Positions 37,322 to 44,929 of a DNA stretch of 64,000 bases are shown here, in pieces; within the stretch, counting starts at the first letter, position 1, and every line of letters starts with the position of its first letter. A model generated the notes under the pieces. It saw nothing but the letters and a program-made list of their open reading frames with translations, ran no database searches and was not told the DNA's origin. The position numbers and the translations under genes are program-made. Source of the stretch: Candidatus Zymogenaceae bacterium (GTDB lineage Bacteria; Desulfobacterota; Zymogenia; Zymogenales; Zymogenaceae); contig JAFGAS010000078.1 in the NCBI GenBank assembly GCA_016933535.1, forward strand, positions 106,774-170,773. The letters run 5' to 3'.

Positions 37322-38302
37322 GTGGGCGAAATAGATAAAAAAATCAGGATAGGGGTAATCGGCGTCGGCTATCTCGGCAAGTACCATCTCGAAAAATACC
37401 TCGGCATCGAGGGAGTCGAGGTTGCCGGCGTTTGCGATACGAACGAACAAATCGGCATGAAGATAGGCGCGGACTACGGAGTTCCCTATATTCTCGATTA
37501 CCGCCGGCTTTTCGATATGGTCGACGCGGTCAGCGTGGTCGTCCCGACCGTGCATCATCACCAGGTCGCCGTTGATTTTCTCAATGCCGGTATCGATGTA
37601 TTCGTGGAAAAGCCGATCACGACAAACCTTATCGAGGCGCAGTCGCTTATCGATACCGCCGAATCCCGGGGACTTATCCTCCAGGTAGGACACCTGGAGC
37701 GTTTCAACCCCGCCGTCCTCGCACTCGAAGGAACGATGCGGGAACCGATGTTCATAGAATCTCACCGCCTTTCTCCCTTTCCCGATCGGTCCGTGGATAT
37801 TGATGTAATCCTCGATCTGATGATTCACGACATCGATATCATCCTCAATATCGTGAAATCTCCGATCAGCCATATAGACGCGGTGGGCGTACCGATCATC
37901 ACCAGCCAGGTGGATATCGTCAATGCACGGCTCAATTTCGAGAGCGGATGCGTCGCCAATGTTACCGCCAGCCGCGTAAGTGCGGAAAAAATGAGAAAAA
38001 TCAGGATATTTCAATCCGATGCCTATATATCGATTGATTACGCCGCACAAAAGATCACGGTCTATAAGCGGGTAGACGGCGGAAACGACGGCATTTCCAT
38101 TATCAGGCAGGACATAGAGATCTCTCACTCCGATTATCTCGGCGACGAGATAAAGTCTTTTGTCGACGCCGTTCGCACCAGAAACAATCCTTCGGTCACC
38201 GGCCGGGACGGCAAGCGGGCCCTCGAGGTGGCAATGATGATAAAGGAGCGGCTCGAAGAGTCGATGACGCGCCTCAGAGAGAGGGGGATCCTTACCCCAT
38301 GA
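37322..38302 (+). CDS. Gfo/Idh/MocA oxidoreductase of the lpx cluster
   Basis: 326 residues. An N-terminal Rossmann fold (RIGVIGVGYLGKYHL) with the EKPIT motif that holds the catalytic Lys, then the C-terminal alpha/beta domain with DLMIHDIDI, where the family has its His. Members between lpxA and lpxB occur in several Deltaproteobacteria; the related GnnA oxidises UDP-GlcNAc at C3 so that a GnnB aminotransferase can make the diamino sugar. No GnnB gene is in the window, so this role is only possible. GTG start with AGGA six bases upstream. It overlaps lpxB by four bases. Confidence 0.85.
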   Translation: MGEIDKKIRIGVIGVGYLGKYHLEKYLGIEGVEVAGVCDTNEQIGMKIGADYGVPYILDYRRLFDMVDAVSVVVPTVHHHQVAVDFLNAGIDVFVEKPITTNLIEAQSLIDTAESRGLILQVGHLERFNPAVLALEGTMREPMFIESHRLSPFPDRSVDIDVILDLMIHDIDIILNIVKSPISHIDAVGVPIITSQVDIVNARLNFESGCVANVTASRVSAEKMRKIRIFQSDAYISIDYAAQKITVYKRVDGGNDGISIIRQDIEISHSDYLGDEIKSFVDAVRTRNNPSVTGRDGKRALEVAMMIKERLEESMTRLRERGILTP

Positions 38303-39468
38303 GCGATACGCGCGTATCCAACGTTACGGCCGGATCTCCTGCGGAAAAACGGGTACTGATCGTGGCGGGGGAGGCCTCCGGCGATCTCTACGGCGGCCGG
38401 CTGATCCGAGAGGTGACGCGGCTTGCCCCCGGCGTGTCCTTTTTCGGCGTGGGTGGCGCCTCCATGCGGGAGGCGGGGCTCTCTGCCCTTTGCCGATCCG
38501 AGGATATCACGGTCGTGGGTCTCTTTGAGGTAATCCGGCACCTCGGGGTGATCAGGCGGGCGCTGAAGGCAGTCACCGAGTCGATTCGCACGACGCGGCC
38601 CGACCTCGTCCTTCTCATCGATTTCCCCGACTTCAACTTTCGCGTAGCGCGGGCCGCGGCCAAGTCGGGCGTCAGGGTCTTCTACTACATCAGCCCGCAG
38701 GTATGGGCGTGGCGCCGGGGCAGGGTAAAGACGCTGGCGCGGCTCGTCGATAAAATGATCGTGATATTTCCCTTCGAGGTGGATATCTATAAAGAGGCGG
38801 GTGTCGACGTTGAGTTTCTCGGCCATCCCCTCGTGGACGTGGTAAGGGGGCGGCTGGAAAATCTTACGATAGAAAAAAAAGGAAACCCCGTTATTGCGCT
38901 GCTTCCCGGCAGCCGGAAGGGTGAGATCGAGCGGCATATGCCGGTTATGTGTGAGGCGGCCCGTATCATAAGGGACAAGGTCCCGAACGCGTCGTTCACG
39001 ATGCCGCTGGCCCCGACGCTGGTCCGGGAGGACGTCCAACACCACCTGGCCGATTGTCCCGTTCCGATAGCGGTGCGGGAGGGAGCGTTTCATGAAGTGG
39101 TGAAAAGTGCGGATGTTGCCGTCGTCAGCTCCGGCACGGCAACCGTGGAAACGGCGCTGCTGACAACGCCGATGGTGGTTATCTATCGGCTCAACCCGCT
39201 TACCTTTTTCCTTGCCCGACGGCTCATCAGGGTGCCGTATATCGCGATGGTCAACCTGGTCTCGAGTCGCCGGGTGGTGCCGGAGTTGATCCAGGATGAA
39301 GCGTCCGCCGAAGGGATCGCCCGGGAAGTGCTCACTATCCTCAATGACAACGCGGTGCGCGATCGGATGAAGCAAGACCTTCGAGAGGTCGGCAGAATTA
39401 TCGGCGAGCCCGGGGCATCGGAGCGGATAGCCCATAAAGTCGTGGAATTCCTGTACCATGAAGGTTAG
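38299..39468 (+). CDS. lpxB: Lipid A disaccharide synthase
   Basis: 389 residues, GT19 family. VLIVAGEASGDLYGG at the N-terminus, DFPDFNFRVA, YYISPQVWAWRRGRV, GHPLVD, ALLPGSRKGEIERHMP and SSGTATVETAL are all LpxB hallmarks. It joins UDP-diacylglucosamine and lipid X at the inner-membrane surface. The ATG overlaps the stop of the oxidoreductase by four bases, and the next gene overlaps its end by 11, so the run is one operon. Confidence 0.96.
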   Translation: MSDTRVSNVTAGSPAEKRVLIVAGEASGDLYGGRLIREVTRLAPGVSFFGVGGASMREAGLSALCRSEDITVVGLFEVIRHLGVIRRALKAVTESIRTTRPDLVLLIDFPDFNFRVARAAAKSGVRVFYYISPQVWAWRRGRVKTLARLVDKMIVIFPFEVDIYKEAGVDVEFLGHPLVDVVRGRLENLTIEKKGNPVIALLPGSRKGEIERHMPVMCEAARIIRDKVPNASFTMPLAPTLVREDVQHHLADCPVPIAVREGAFHEVVKSADVAVVSSGTATVETALLTTPMVVIYRLNPLTFFLARRLIRVPYIAMVNLVSSRRVVPELIQDEASAEGIAREVLTILNDNAVRDRMKQDLREVGRIIGEPGASERIAHKVVEFLYHEG

Positions 39469-40582
39469 CCTTGACTGCGTCTATTATGTCGGCGAGAAAC
39501 CCTGTCGGTATAAGCGGCCCTGTGACGGATGCCCCGAATACACGCCGATGGGTACGCGCGTTCTGATCATTAAACTTGCCGCCATCGGGGACGTCATCAG
39601 GACGACATCGATCATCACCGGACTAAAAAAGAAATACGGCAATCCCCACGTCACCTGGATAACGGACGCCGCCGCGGCCCAGCTCCTCAAAGAGACCGAC
39701 GGCATCCACCGCCTGTTGACCTATGACCTCGGTTCCATCCTCTTTGTCATGTCCCAGCGGTTTGACGTCCTGATTTGCCTGGACAAGGAGCCGAGGGCGA
39801 CCGCCCTGGCCTGTTTGGCAAGCGCCGACGAGAAGCTCGGGTTTACGCATTCCCCCGAGGGATCGCTTACCATATTTAATCCGGAAAGCCGGTATGCACT
39901 GAGGCTCGGGCTTGATGATCCCCTCAAGTTTCACGAGAATACGAAGTCCTATCCCGAAATCGTCTACGAGGCGTGCGGCATTCCCTATGAGGGGCAGGAC
40001 TACCGCGTAGCCCTTAACGGAGAGGATCTTCGGTGGGCCGAGGCGCTTTTTCGTGAAGAGGGGATCACGCCCAACGGCAAACGTCCTCTCATCGGGCTCA
40101 ACACGGGGGCCGGCCCGGTCTTTACACACAAGTCGTGGACGAGACAGGGATTTGCGGGCCTGGCGCGCTCGCTCGTCCAGGAGACGGGGGCAACCGTCCT
40201 GCTTCTGGGCGGCCGGCTGGAGGTCGAGAGAAACCGATATATACAGGAGGCGTCGGGCGGTGTGGCGGCCGTCATTGGGGGCGAGCAGACCCTCGGGCAG
40301 TTTGCCGCCATGCTTTCACTATTGGATATCATCGTCACGGGAGATACAATGGCCCTGCATCTTGCCGTCGGGCTCTCGATTCCGACGGTGGCGATCTTCG
40401 GGCCCACGAGCCATTCCGAAGTCGACCTTTTCGGGCGGGGCGAAAAAGTCATCTCGACCATAGACTGCGCACCCTGCTACCGATCCGGGTGTGAAAAGGA
40501 TCCGCACTGCATGGACGCGATCTCGATTCAGGAGGTCCTTGCGGCGATACTGCGGGTGATGGGAAACAATCGGCGGACGTGA
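39458..40582 (+). CDS. Glycosyltransferase family 9 with Cys-rich N-terminus
   Basis: 374 residues. The GT9 core has VLIIKLAAIGDVIRTTSIITGL, GLNTGAGPVFTHKSW, and VTGDTMALHLAVGL with IFGPTS. Ahead of it stands a 30-residue extension with four cysteines (DCVYYVGEKPCRYKRPCDGC), and the C-terminus has more (CAPCYRSGCEKDPHC), so bound zinc or disulfides are possible. The active-site DSGPMH of other GT9s reads DTMALH here. Probably adds a core sugar. It overlaps lpxB by 11 bases. Confidence 0.85.
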   Translation: MKVSLDCVYYVGEKPCRYKRPCDGCPEYTPMGTRVLIIKLAAIGDVIRTTSIITGLKKKYGNPHVTWITDAAAAQLLKETDGIHRLLTYDLGSILFVMSQRFDVLICLDKEPRATALACLASADEKLGFTHSPEGSLTIFNPESRYALRLGLDDPLKFHENTKSYPEIVYEACGIPYEGQDYRVALNGEDLRWAEALFREEGITPNGKRPLIGLNTGAGPVFTHKSWTRQGFAGLARSLVQETGATVLLLGGRLEVERNRYIQEASGGVAAVIGGEQTLGQFAAMLSLLDIIVTGDTMALHLAVGLSIPTVAIFGPTSHSEVDLFGRGEKVISTIDCAPCYRSGCEKDPHCMDAISIQEVLAAILRVMGNNRRT

Positions 40583-40692
40583 CCATAACTCAGAGACTCG
40601 CGAATCGGGCCGTTTCTCGCCGCAAGGGCGACCGTCGTCGTCAACCGCGGCGGGCGAGGCGGCATGATAGAGCAATTTAAAAGTAATACGCA

Positions 40693-41295
40693 ATGGGCAC
40701 CCTAATCGATAGACTAATCGCCCTGGACAAAACGATATTCCTCTTGATAAACGGGACGTGGCCCTCACCGGCCCTGGATATCGGGATGGCTTTCGTTACG
40801 TTGTTTGGAAACGGGCTTTTTCTGGCGGGTATCGTGGGGCCGGTTCTCTATTTTGGCGACAGGCGCCGTTTCGCGGCGCGCGTCCCGGCCATTATCGCGG
40901 CGGTAGTGGTGGGAGGAGTGGTTAACGGTATCATAAAGGAGATTGCGGGAAGGCCCCGGCCGCTTACGGAATTTTCGGAAGAAATACGAACGGGGGCCGT
41001 CTGGGTGCATACGGTATTTGAACGGTGGCGCGGAAATTCGTTTCCCTCGGGGCACGCACAGACCGCGTTTGGGACGGCGACGGCCCTGGCATATTATTAT
41101 CGGGGATGGTATGCTCCGCTGGTCTTCATACTCGCGGGCGGGGTCGCGGTTTCCCGGATTTATCTGGGCGTTCACTTTCCGCTGGACGTGGTGGCGGGGG
41201 CGCTTCTCGGGGTGGGATGCAGCCTCGGGACGTGCCGGGCGTGGGAGAAGACAAGGACCCGGTATACCCGGCCAAAAAAAAAGACCGATCCGTAA
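40693..41295 (+). CDS. PAP2 family lipid phosphatase (first)
   Basis: 200 residues, about five or six membrane segments. All three PAP2 motifs are complete: KEIAGRPRP (K-x6-RP), FPSGHAQTAFG, and SRIYLGVHFPLD. The family includes LpxE/LpxF lipid A phosphatases and undecaprenyl diphosphate phosphatases. The lpx neighbours make a lipid A or undecaprenyl substrate likely. Closely similar to the next gene (shared FPSGHAQTA, SRIYLG-HFPLDV), so the pair arose by duplication. The C-terminus is basic. Confidence 0.88.
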   Translation: MGTLIDRLIALDKTIFLLINGTWPSPALDIGMAFVTLFGNGLFLAGIVGPVLYFGDRRRFAARVPAIIAAVVVGGVVNGIIKEIAGRPRPLTEFSEEIRTGAVWVHTVFERWRGNSFPSGHAQTAFGTATALAYYYRGWYAPLVFILAGGVAVSRIYLGVHFPLDVVAGALLGVGCSLGTCRAWEKTRTRYTRPKKKTDP

Positions 41296-41385
41296 AATAG
41301 CGGGGTTCTGATCTATGCGTCCAATCCGGCCCTGTGGGTAACAAGGCGGATTCTTTCAGAGATATTTAGTAGTATAGTACATCAG

Positions 41386-41964
41386 ATGACTCAAACATCC
41401 CTTCGACAACGTCTTCGCGCGGCTGACCGCAGGATATTCCTGTTTCTCAACGGTTCATTTCATAACCGCGTGTTGGACATCCTTATGGTAATCATTACCC
41501 AGTTTGGAAACGGCTGGGTGCTGGTGCCGTTGATGATACTGATTCTCTACCGGGTCGAAGGTTCGTGGCTCTCCCACCGGTTTATCGTGATCGGCGTGTC
41601 GATCATCCTGGGTGGGATCCTGGGGGTTGTCATAAAAAACGTCATCGGCCGCCGCCGGCCGCTGTCGGCGTTTCGGGAAGATATCAAGGACGGAAAGGTC
41701 TCGGTGCACACGGTGCTGGAGCGGGCGCGGAAGAAGTCGTTTCCATCGGGGCACGCACAGACGGCGCTGGGCGCCTGCGTTGCGGTAACCTGGTTCTGGG
41801 CCGGATGGTACACGCCGGGGTTGTTTATCTGGTCGTTTGTCGTCGCATTTTCCCGAATATATCTCGGCATCCACTTCCCGCTGGACGTGGCGGGCGGTGC
41901 GCTGCTCGGGATCGTGGTATCATTGGTGGTCTGCGCTGCCGCGGCCCTTTGCGGATTCGTATGA
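41386..41964 (+). CDS. PAP2 family lipid phosphatase (second, tandem)
   Basis: 192 residues with motifs KNVIGRRRP, FPSGHAQTALG and SRIYLGIHFPLD, so catalytically complete. It resembles the preceding gene over its length (start ...IFLFLNGSFHNRVLDILM against IFLLINGTWPSPALDIGM). The two may act on different phosphates of one lipid, or on different lipids. Its stop overlaps an ATG (41961) that could start the next gene. Confidence 0.88.
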   Translation: MTQTSLRQRLRAADRRIFLFLNGSFHNRVLDILMVIITQFGNGWVLVPLMILILYRVEGSWLSHRFIVIGVSIILGGILGVVIKNVIGRRRPLSAFREDIKDGKVSVHTVLERARKKSFPSGHAQTALGACVAVTWFWAGWYTPGLFIWSFVVAFSRIYLGIHFPLDVAGGALLGIVVSLVVCAAAALCGFV

Positions 41965-41984
41965 GCGAGAGGAGACCCGGCGCC

Positions 41985-42707
41985 ATGAAACCGACGACAC
42001 TGATGATGATTCCCACCTATAACGAGGCCGACAACATAAAGGACCTCATCGAGGCGGTGCTGGCCCAATCGCCGGAGATGGGGGTCGTTATCGTGGACGA
42101 CGATTCCCCGGACGGGACGGCCGATATTGTACGCTCCCTGGGTAAGCGGGGTGGGAGGATAGAGCTTATCGTCCGGAAAAATGAGCGCGGAAGGGGAAGC
42201 GCCGGGATCGTCGGGTTCAGACATGCGCTTGGTGTGGGCGCCCGATACATCGGCGAGATGGACGCGGATTTCTCCCATGATCCGAAGTATATAAAAGACT
42301 TCTTGAGGTTGATAAAGAGTTATGATATCGTAATCGGTTCACGGGGTATTCCGGGGGGAGGGGAGGTCAGGAGATCGCCCGTCAGGAGGATGATTACCGC
42401 CTTTGCCTCCGTATATATCCATACACTCCTTGGCCTGAAGGTAAAGGATCCTACTTCCGGGTATCGCCTCTTTCGGCGGGAGGTCGTCAAGACTCTCGAT
42501 TGGGATACGATGGTGTCGGTGGGACCTTCAATCGTCCAGGAGATGCTGATCCAGGCACTGACGCGCGGTTGGTCGGTTGTCGAGTTTCCGATCGTCTTCT
42601 CCGAACGGCGGGCGGGATCGGCCAAATTCAGCCTGAGGATAAGCGTTCAGAGCCTCGTTACGATCCTCAGGTTCCGCATAAAATATGGAAAGATAAGGCT
42701 CGGGTAG
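41985..42707 (+). CDS. GT2 polyprenol-phosphate mannosyltransferase-like protein
   Basis: 240 residues of the DPM1 group of GT2: MIPTYNEADNIKDLIEAVL, VDDDSPDGTADIV, EMDADFSHDP, IGSRGIPGG and the late SKFSL-type stretch (SAKFSLRISVQS). It has no C-terminal membrane helices, as in bacterial Ppm1/Dpm1-like enzymes. It would charge undecaprenyl phosphate with a sugar for transfer outside the cytoplasm, which fits the PAP2 genes just before it. ATG 41985 has GAGGAG upstream; an in-frame ATG at 41961 overlapping the PAP2 stop is possible. Confidence 0.87.
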   Translation: MKPTTLMMIPTYNEADNIKDLIEAVLAQSPEMGVVIVDDDSPDGTADIVRSLGKRGGRIELIVRKNERGRGSAGIVGFRHALGVGARYIGEMDADFSHDPKYIKDFLRLIKSYDIVIGSRGIPGGGEVRRSPVRRMITAFASVYIHTLLGLKVKDPTSGYRLFRREVVKTLDWDTMVSVGPSIVQEMLIQALTRGWSVVEFPIVFSERRAGSAKFSLRISVQSLVTILRFRIKYGKIRLG

Positions 42708-42712
42708 CGTAA

Positions 42713-44536
42713 ATGATACTGGTTAAAATCAAAGAGACGATCGCAAGGATCAAGGCTCGATACGAATCGGCCAATGAGGTCTTCCTGATCTACCAGCGGC
42801 TGCTGGGATACATAAGACCGTACCGGGTAAGGTTTTCCTGGGCAATTCTTATGAATATGCTCTATTCGGCTACCTCGGCGGGCGTTGCGTATTTGATCCA
42901 GCCCCTCATGGCACAGATCATCGAGGCAAAGGATCTGCGGTTTCTGACTCTTCTGGTCCTCGCGGTCGTATTAACGAACATCCTCAGGGCGGTCGTCAAT
43001 TTCTTCGGAACGTACCTGCTGCGTATGGTGGGCCTGTCGGTCGTCAGGGACGTCAGGAACCATCTCTACGGCCATATTCAAAAGCTCTCGCTCAAGTTCT
43101 TCTCCGGGACCCACACGGGCGTCCTCACCTCCCGGATCACCAATGACGTGAACCTGATTACGGTGTCGGTCAACGCCATCGAAGGAATCGTCAAGGACCC
43201 GCTGACGATTCTCGGCCTGATCATCGTCGCATTCACCATGGATCCAAAACTGGCCCTCTTCACCTTTGTGGTGCTTCCCTTTATTGCCGTTCCGGTCAGC
43301 CAGATCGCCGGAAAGGTCAGGAAGTTCTCAACCAGGGGCCAGGTGAAAGCGGCCGATATCACCACCATCCTCATGGAGACCTTTTCCGGCGCCCGTATCG
43401 TCAAGGCCTTCGGGATGGAAAAGTATGAGACCGAGCGGTTCGAGCAGGAGAATTTTAAGCTCTTCAAAACCCTGTTGAGGAGCGCGCGGGTCAAGGCGAT
43501 GAACGACCCTATTATTGAAGTCTTTGCAACGGTCGGCCTGGCGCTGGTCCTCACCTACGGGGGTTACCAGTCGTTTAAGGACAAGGCCTATTTTTCGCAC
43601 TTTATATCATTTTCCGTGGCCATAGCGATGATCTGGCCTTCGATCCGCTCTATCACCAAGATATTCAATTCCCTCCAGGAGGCCATCGCCGCGGCGGTGC
43701 GTATATTTGACGTCCTTGACACCAAGGCGGAGATCTTCGATAAACCGGACGCGTTGGAGCTCCAACCCATCAAGAAAAACGTGGAGCTTTCTCATGTCTC
43801 ATTTGCCTATGACGACGAGCCGGTGCTCAGGGATATTAACCTTAAGGTGAAGGCGGGCGAGGTAATCGCCTTCGTGGGCATGAGCGGCGGGGGTAAGACG
43901 ACCCTGGTAAACCTCATCCCCCGATTTTACGATGTAACGCAGGGATCGATCACCGTTGACGGTACCGACATCCGCGACGCGACCGTAGGGTCGCTCCGGT
44001 CCCAAATAGGGATCGTGACTCAACAGACGATCCTCTTTTCGGACACGATTAAAAACAACATTGCCTATGGCACCCACGATATGCCCGATAAGGCGATCTT
44101 CGCGGCGGCCAGGGCCGCAAATGCCCATGATTTCATCACCCGGCTGCCGCACGGATACGATACCATGATCGGCGAACAGGGAATGCGGCTGTCGGGCGGG
44201 GAGCGCCAGCGCATCTCGATCGCACGGGCCATCCTCAAGGATGCGCCGATCCTTATACTGGACGAGGCGACCTCGTCGCTTGATACCGAAAGCGAACAGG
44301 AGGTGCAGAAGGCCCTGGAAAACCTTATGAAAGGGCGTACCACCTTCGTGATAGCGCATCGTCTATCCACGATCAAGTACGCAAATCGAATCGTCGTGCT
44401 GGTTTCCGGCAAGATCGTGGAAGAGGGAACGCACGATGAGTTGTTGGCGAAATCCGGCGAATATAAGAAGCTCTACGATATGCAGTTTCGCGACACGGGC
44501 GGGGCCGGGTTCCACGAACCGGTCCCCACACGCTGA
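42713..44536 (+). CDS. msbA: Lipid A export ABC transporter MsbA
   Basis: 607 residues: an amphipathic N-terminus, six membrane helices (about 40-320) and a nucleotide-binding domain with Walker A GMSGGGKTT, Q-loop VTQQTILFSDTI, signature LSGGERQRIS, Walker B ILILDEATSSLD and H-loop IAHRLST. Length and place within the lpx genes point to MsbA, which flips lipid A-core across the inner membrane; a generic exporter cannot be excluded. It starts five bases after the GT2 stop. The ends of the transmembrane part hold the usual coupling helices. Confidence 0.9.
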   Translation: MILVKIKETIARIKARYESANEVFLIYQRLLGYIRPYRVRFSWAILMNMLYSATSAGVAYLIQPLMAQIIEAKDLRFLTLLVLAVVLTNILRAVVNFFGTYLLRMVGLSVVRDVRNHLYGHIQKLSLKFFSGTHTGVLTSRITNDVNLITVSVNAIEGIVKDPLTILGLIIVAFTMDPKLALFTFVVLPFIAVPVSQIAGKVRKFSTRGQVKAADITTILMETFSGARIVKAFGMEKYETERFEQENFKLFKTLLRSARVKAMNDPIIEVFATVGLALVLTYGGYQSFKDKAYFSHFISFSVAIAMIWPSIRSITKIFNSLQEAIAAAVRIFDVLDTKAEIFDKPDALELQPIKKNVELSHVSFAYDDEPVLRDINLKVKAGEVIAFVGMSGGGKTTLVNLIPRFYDVTQGSITVDGTDIRDATVGSLRSQIGIVTQQTILFSDTIKNNIAYGTHDMPDKAIFAAARAANAHDFITRLPHGYDTMIGEQGMRLSGGERQRISIARAILKDAPILILDEATSSLDTESEQEVQKALENLMKGRTTFVIAHRLSTIKYANRIVVLVSGKIVEEGTHDELLAKSGEYKKLYDMQFRDTGGAGFHEPVPTR

Positions 44537-44929
44537 ATCGGGGGTCGGCGATGCCATAGGGCATGGCCGTAACGTTGCCGATTATAATTAACAGAACACT
44601 AGCCGACCGACGGTGGGAACCCCCGCGGAGGAAAGCGAGCGGACTCCCGATGCTCGTGAGATCGTTATCATCAATCACACTTTCACGGGCACCCCGGGCG
44701 TAGCAGCCGGACAAACGGCCGACAGATATCGGAGAGTCGGGGTCTTCCTGCCGCGATGGGGATATGCCACGGGAGAGGTCGCCGGAACCCGTTACTCTCG
44801 CGAGGCGCGCAAGGTGATCGGACCCGAAGAGAGCGGACGGCCGGGGTCCCGAGGGGCACGCTATTGGCCGATACGTCCGAAGGGACCGAAAACAGACCGC
44901 GCAATCGTATACCATGTGAGGATCAAAAC
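44537..44929 (+). other. Gap between msbA and the PAP2-WaaA gene
   Basis: About 390 bases. The frame of the downstream gene stays open back to 44756, but those residues look like chance coding. TATAAT occurs at 44583 without a matching -35. No repeat or RNA was recognised. Confidence 0.5.

Noticed and set aside
44756..44929. Longer N-terminus for the PAP2-WaaA protein
   Set aside because: The frame is open back to 44756, but the residues are Arg/Gly rich without motifs, and GAGG before the GTG at 44930 fits the PAP2 start.
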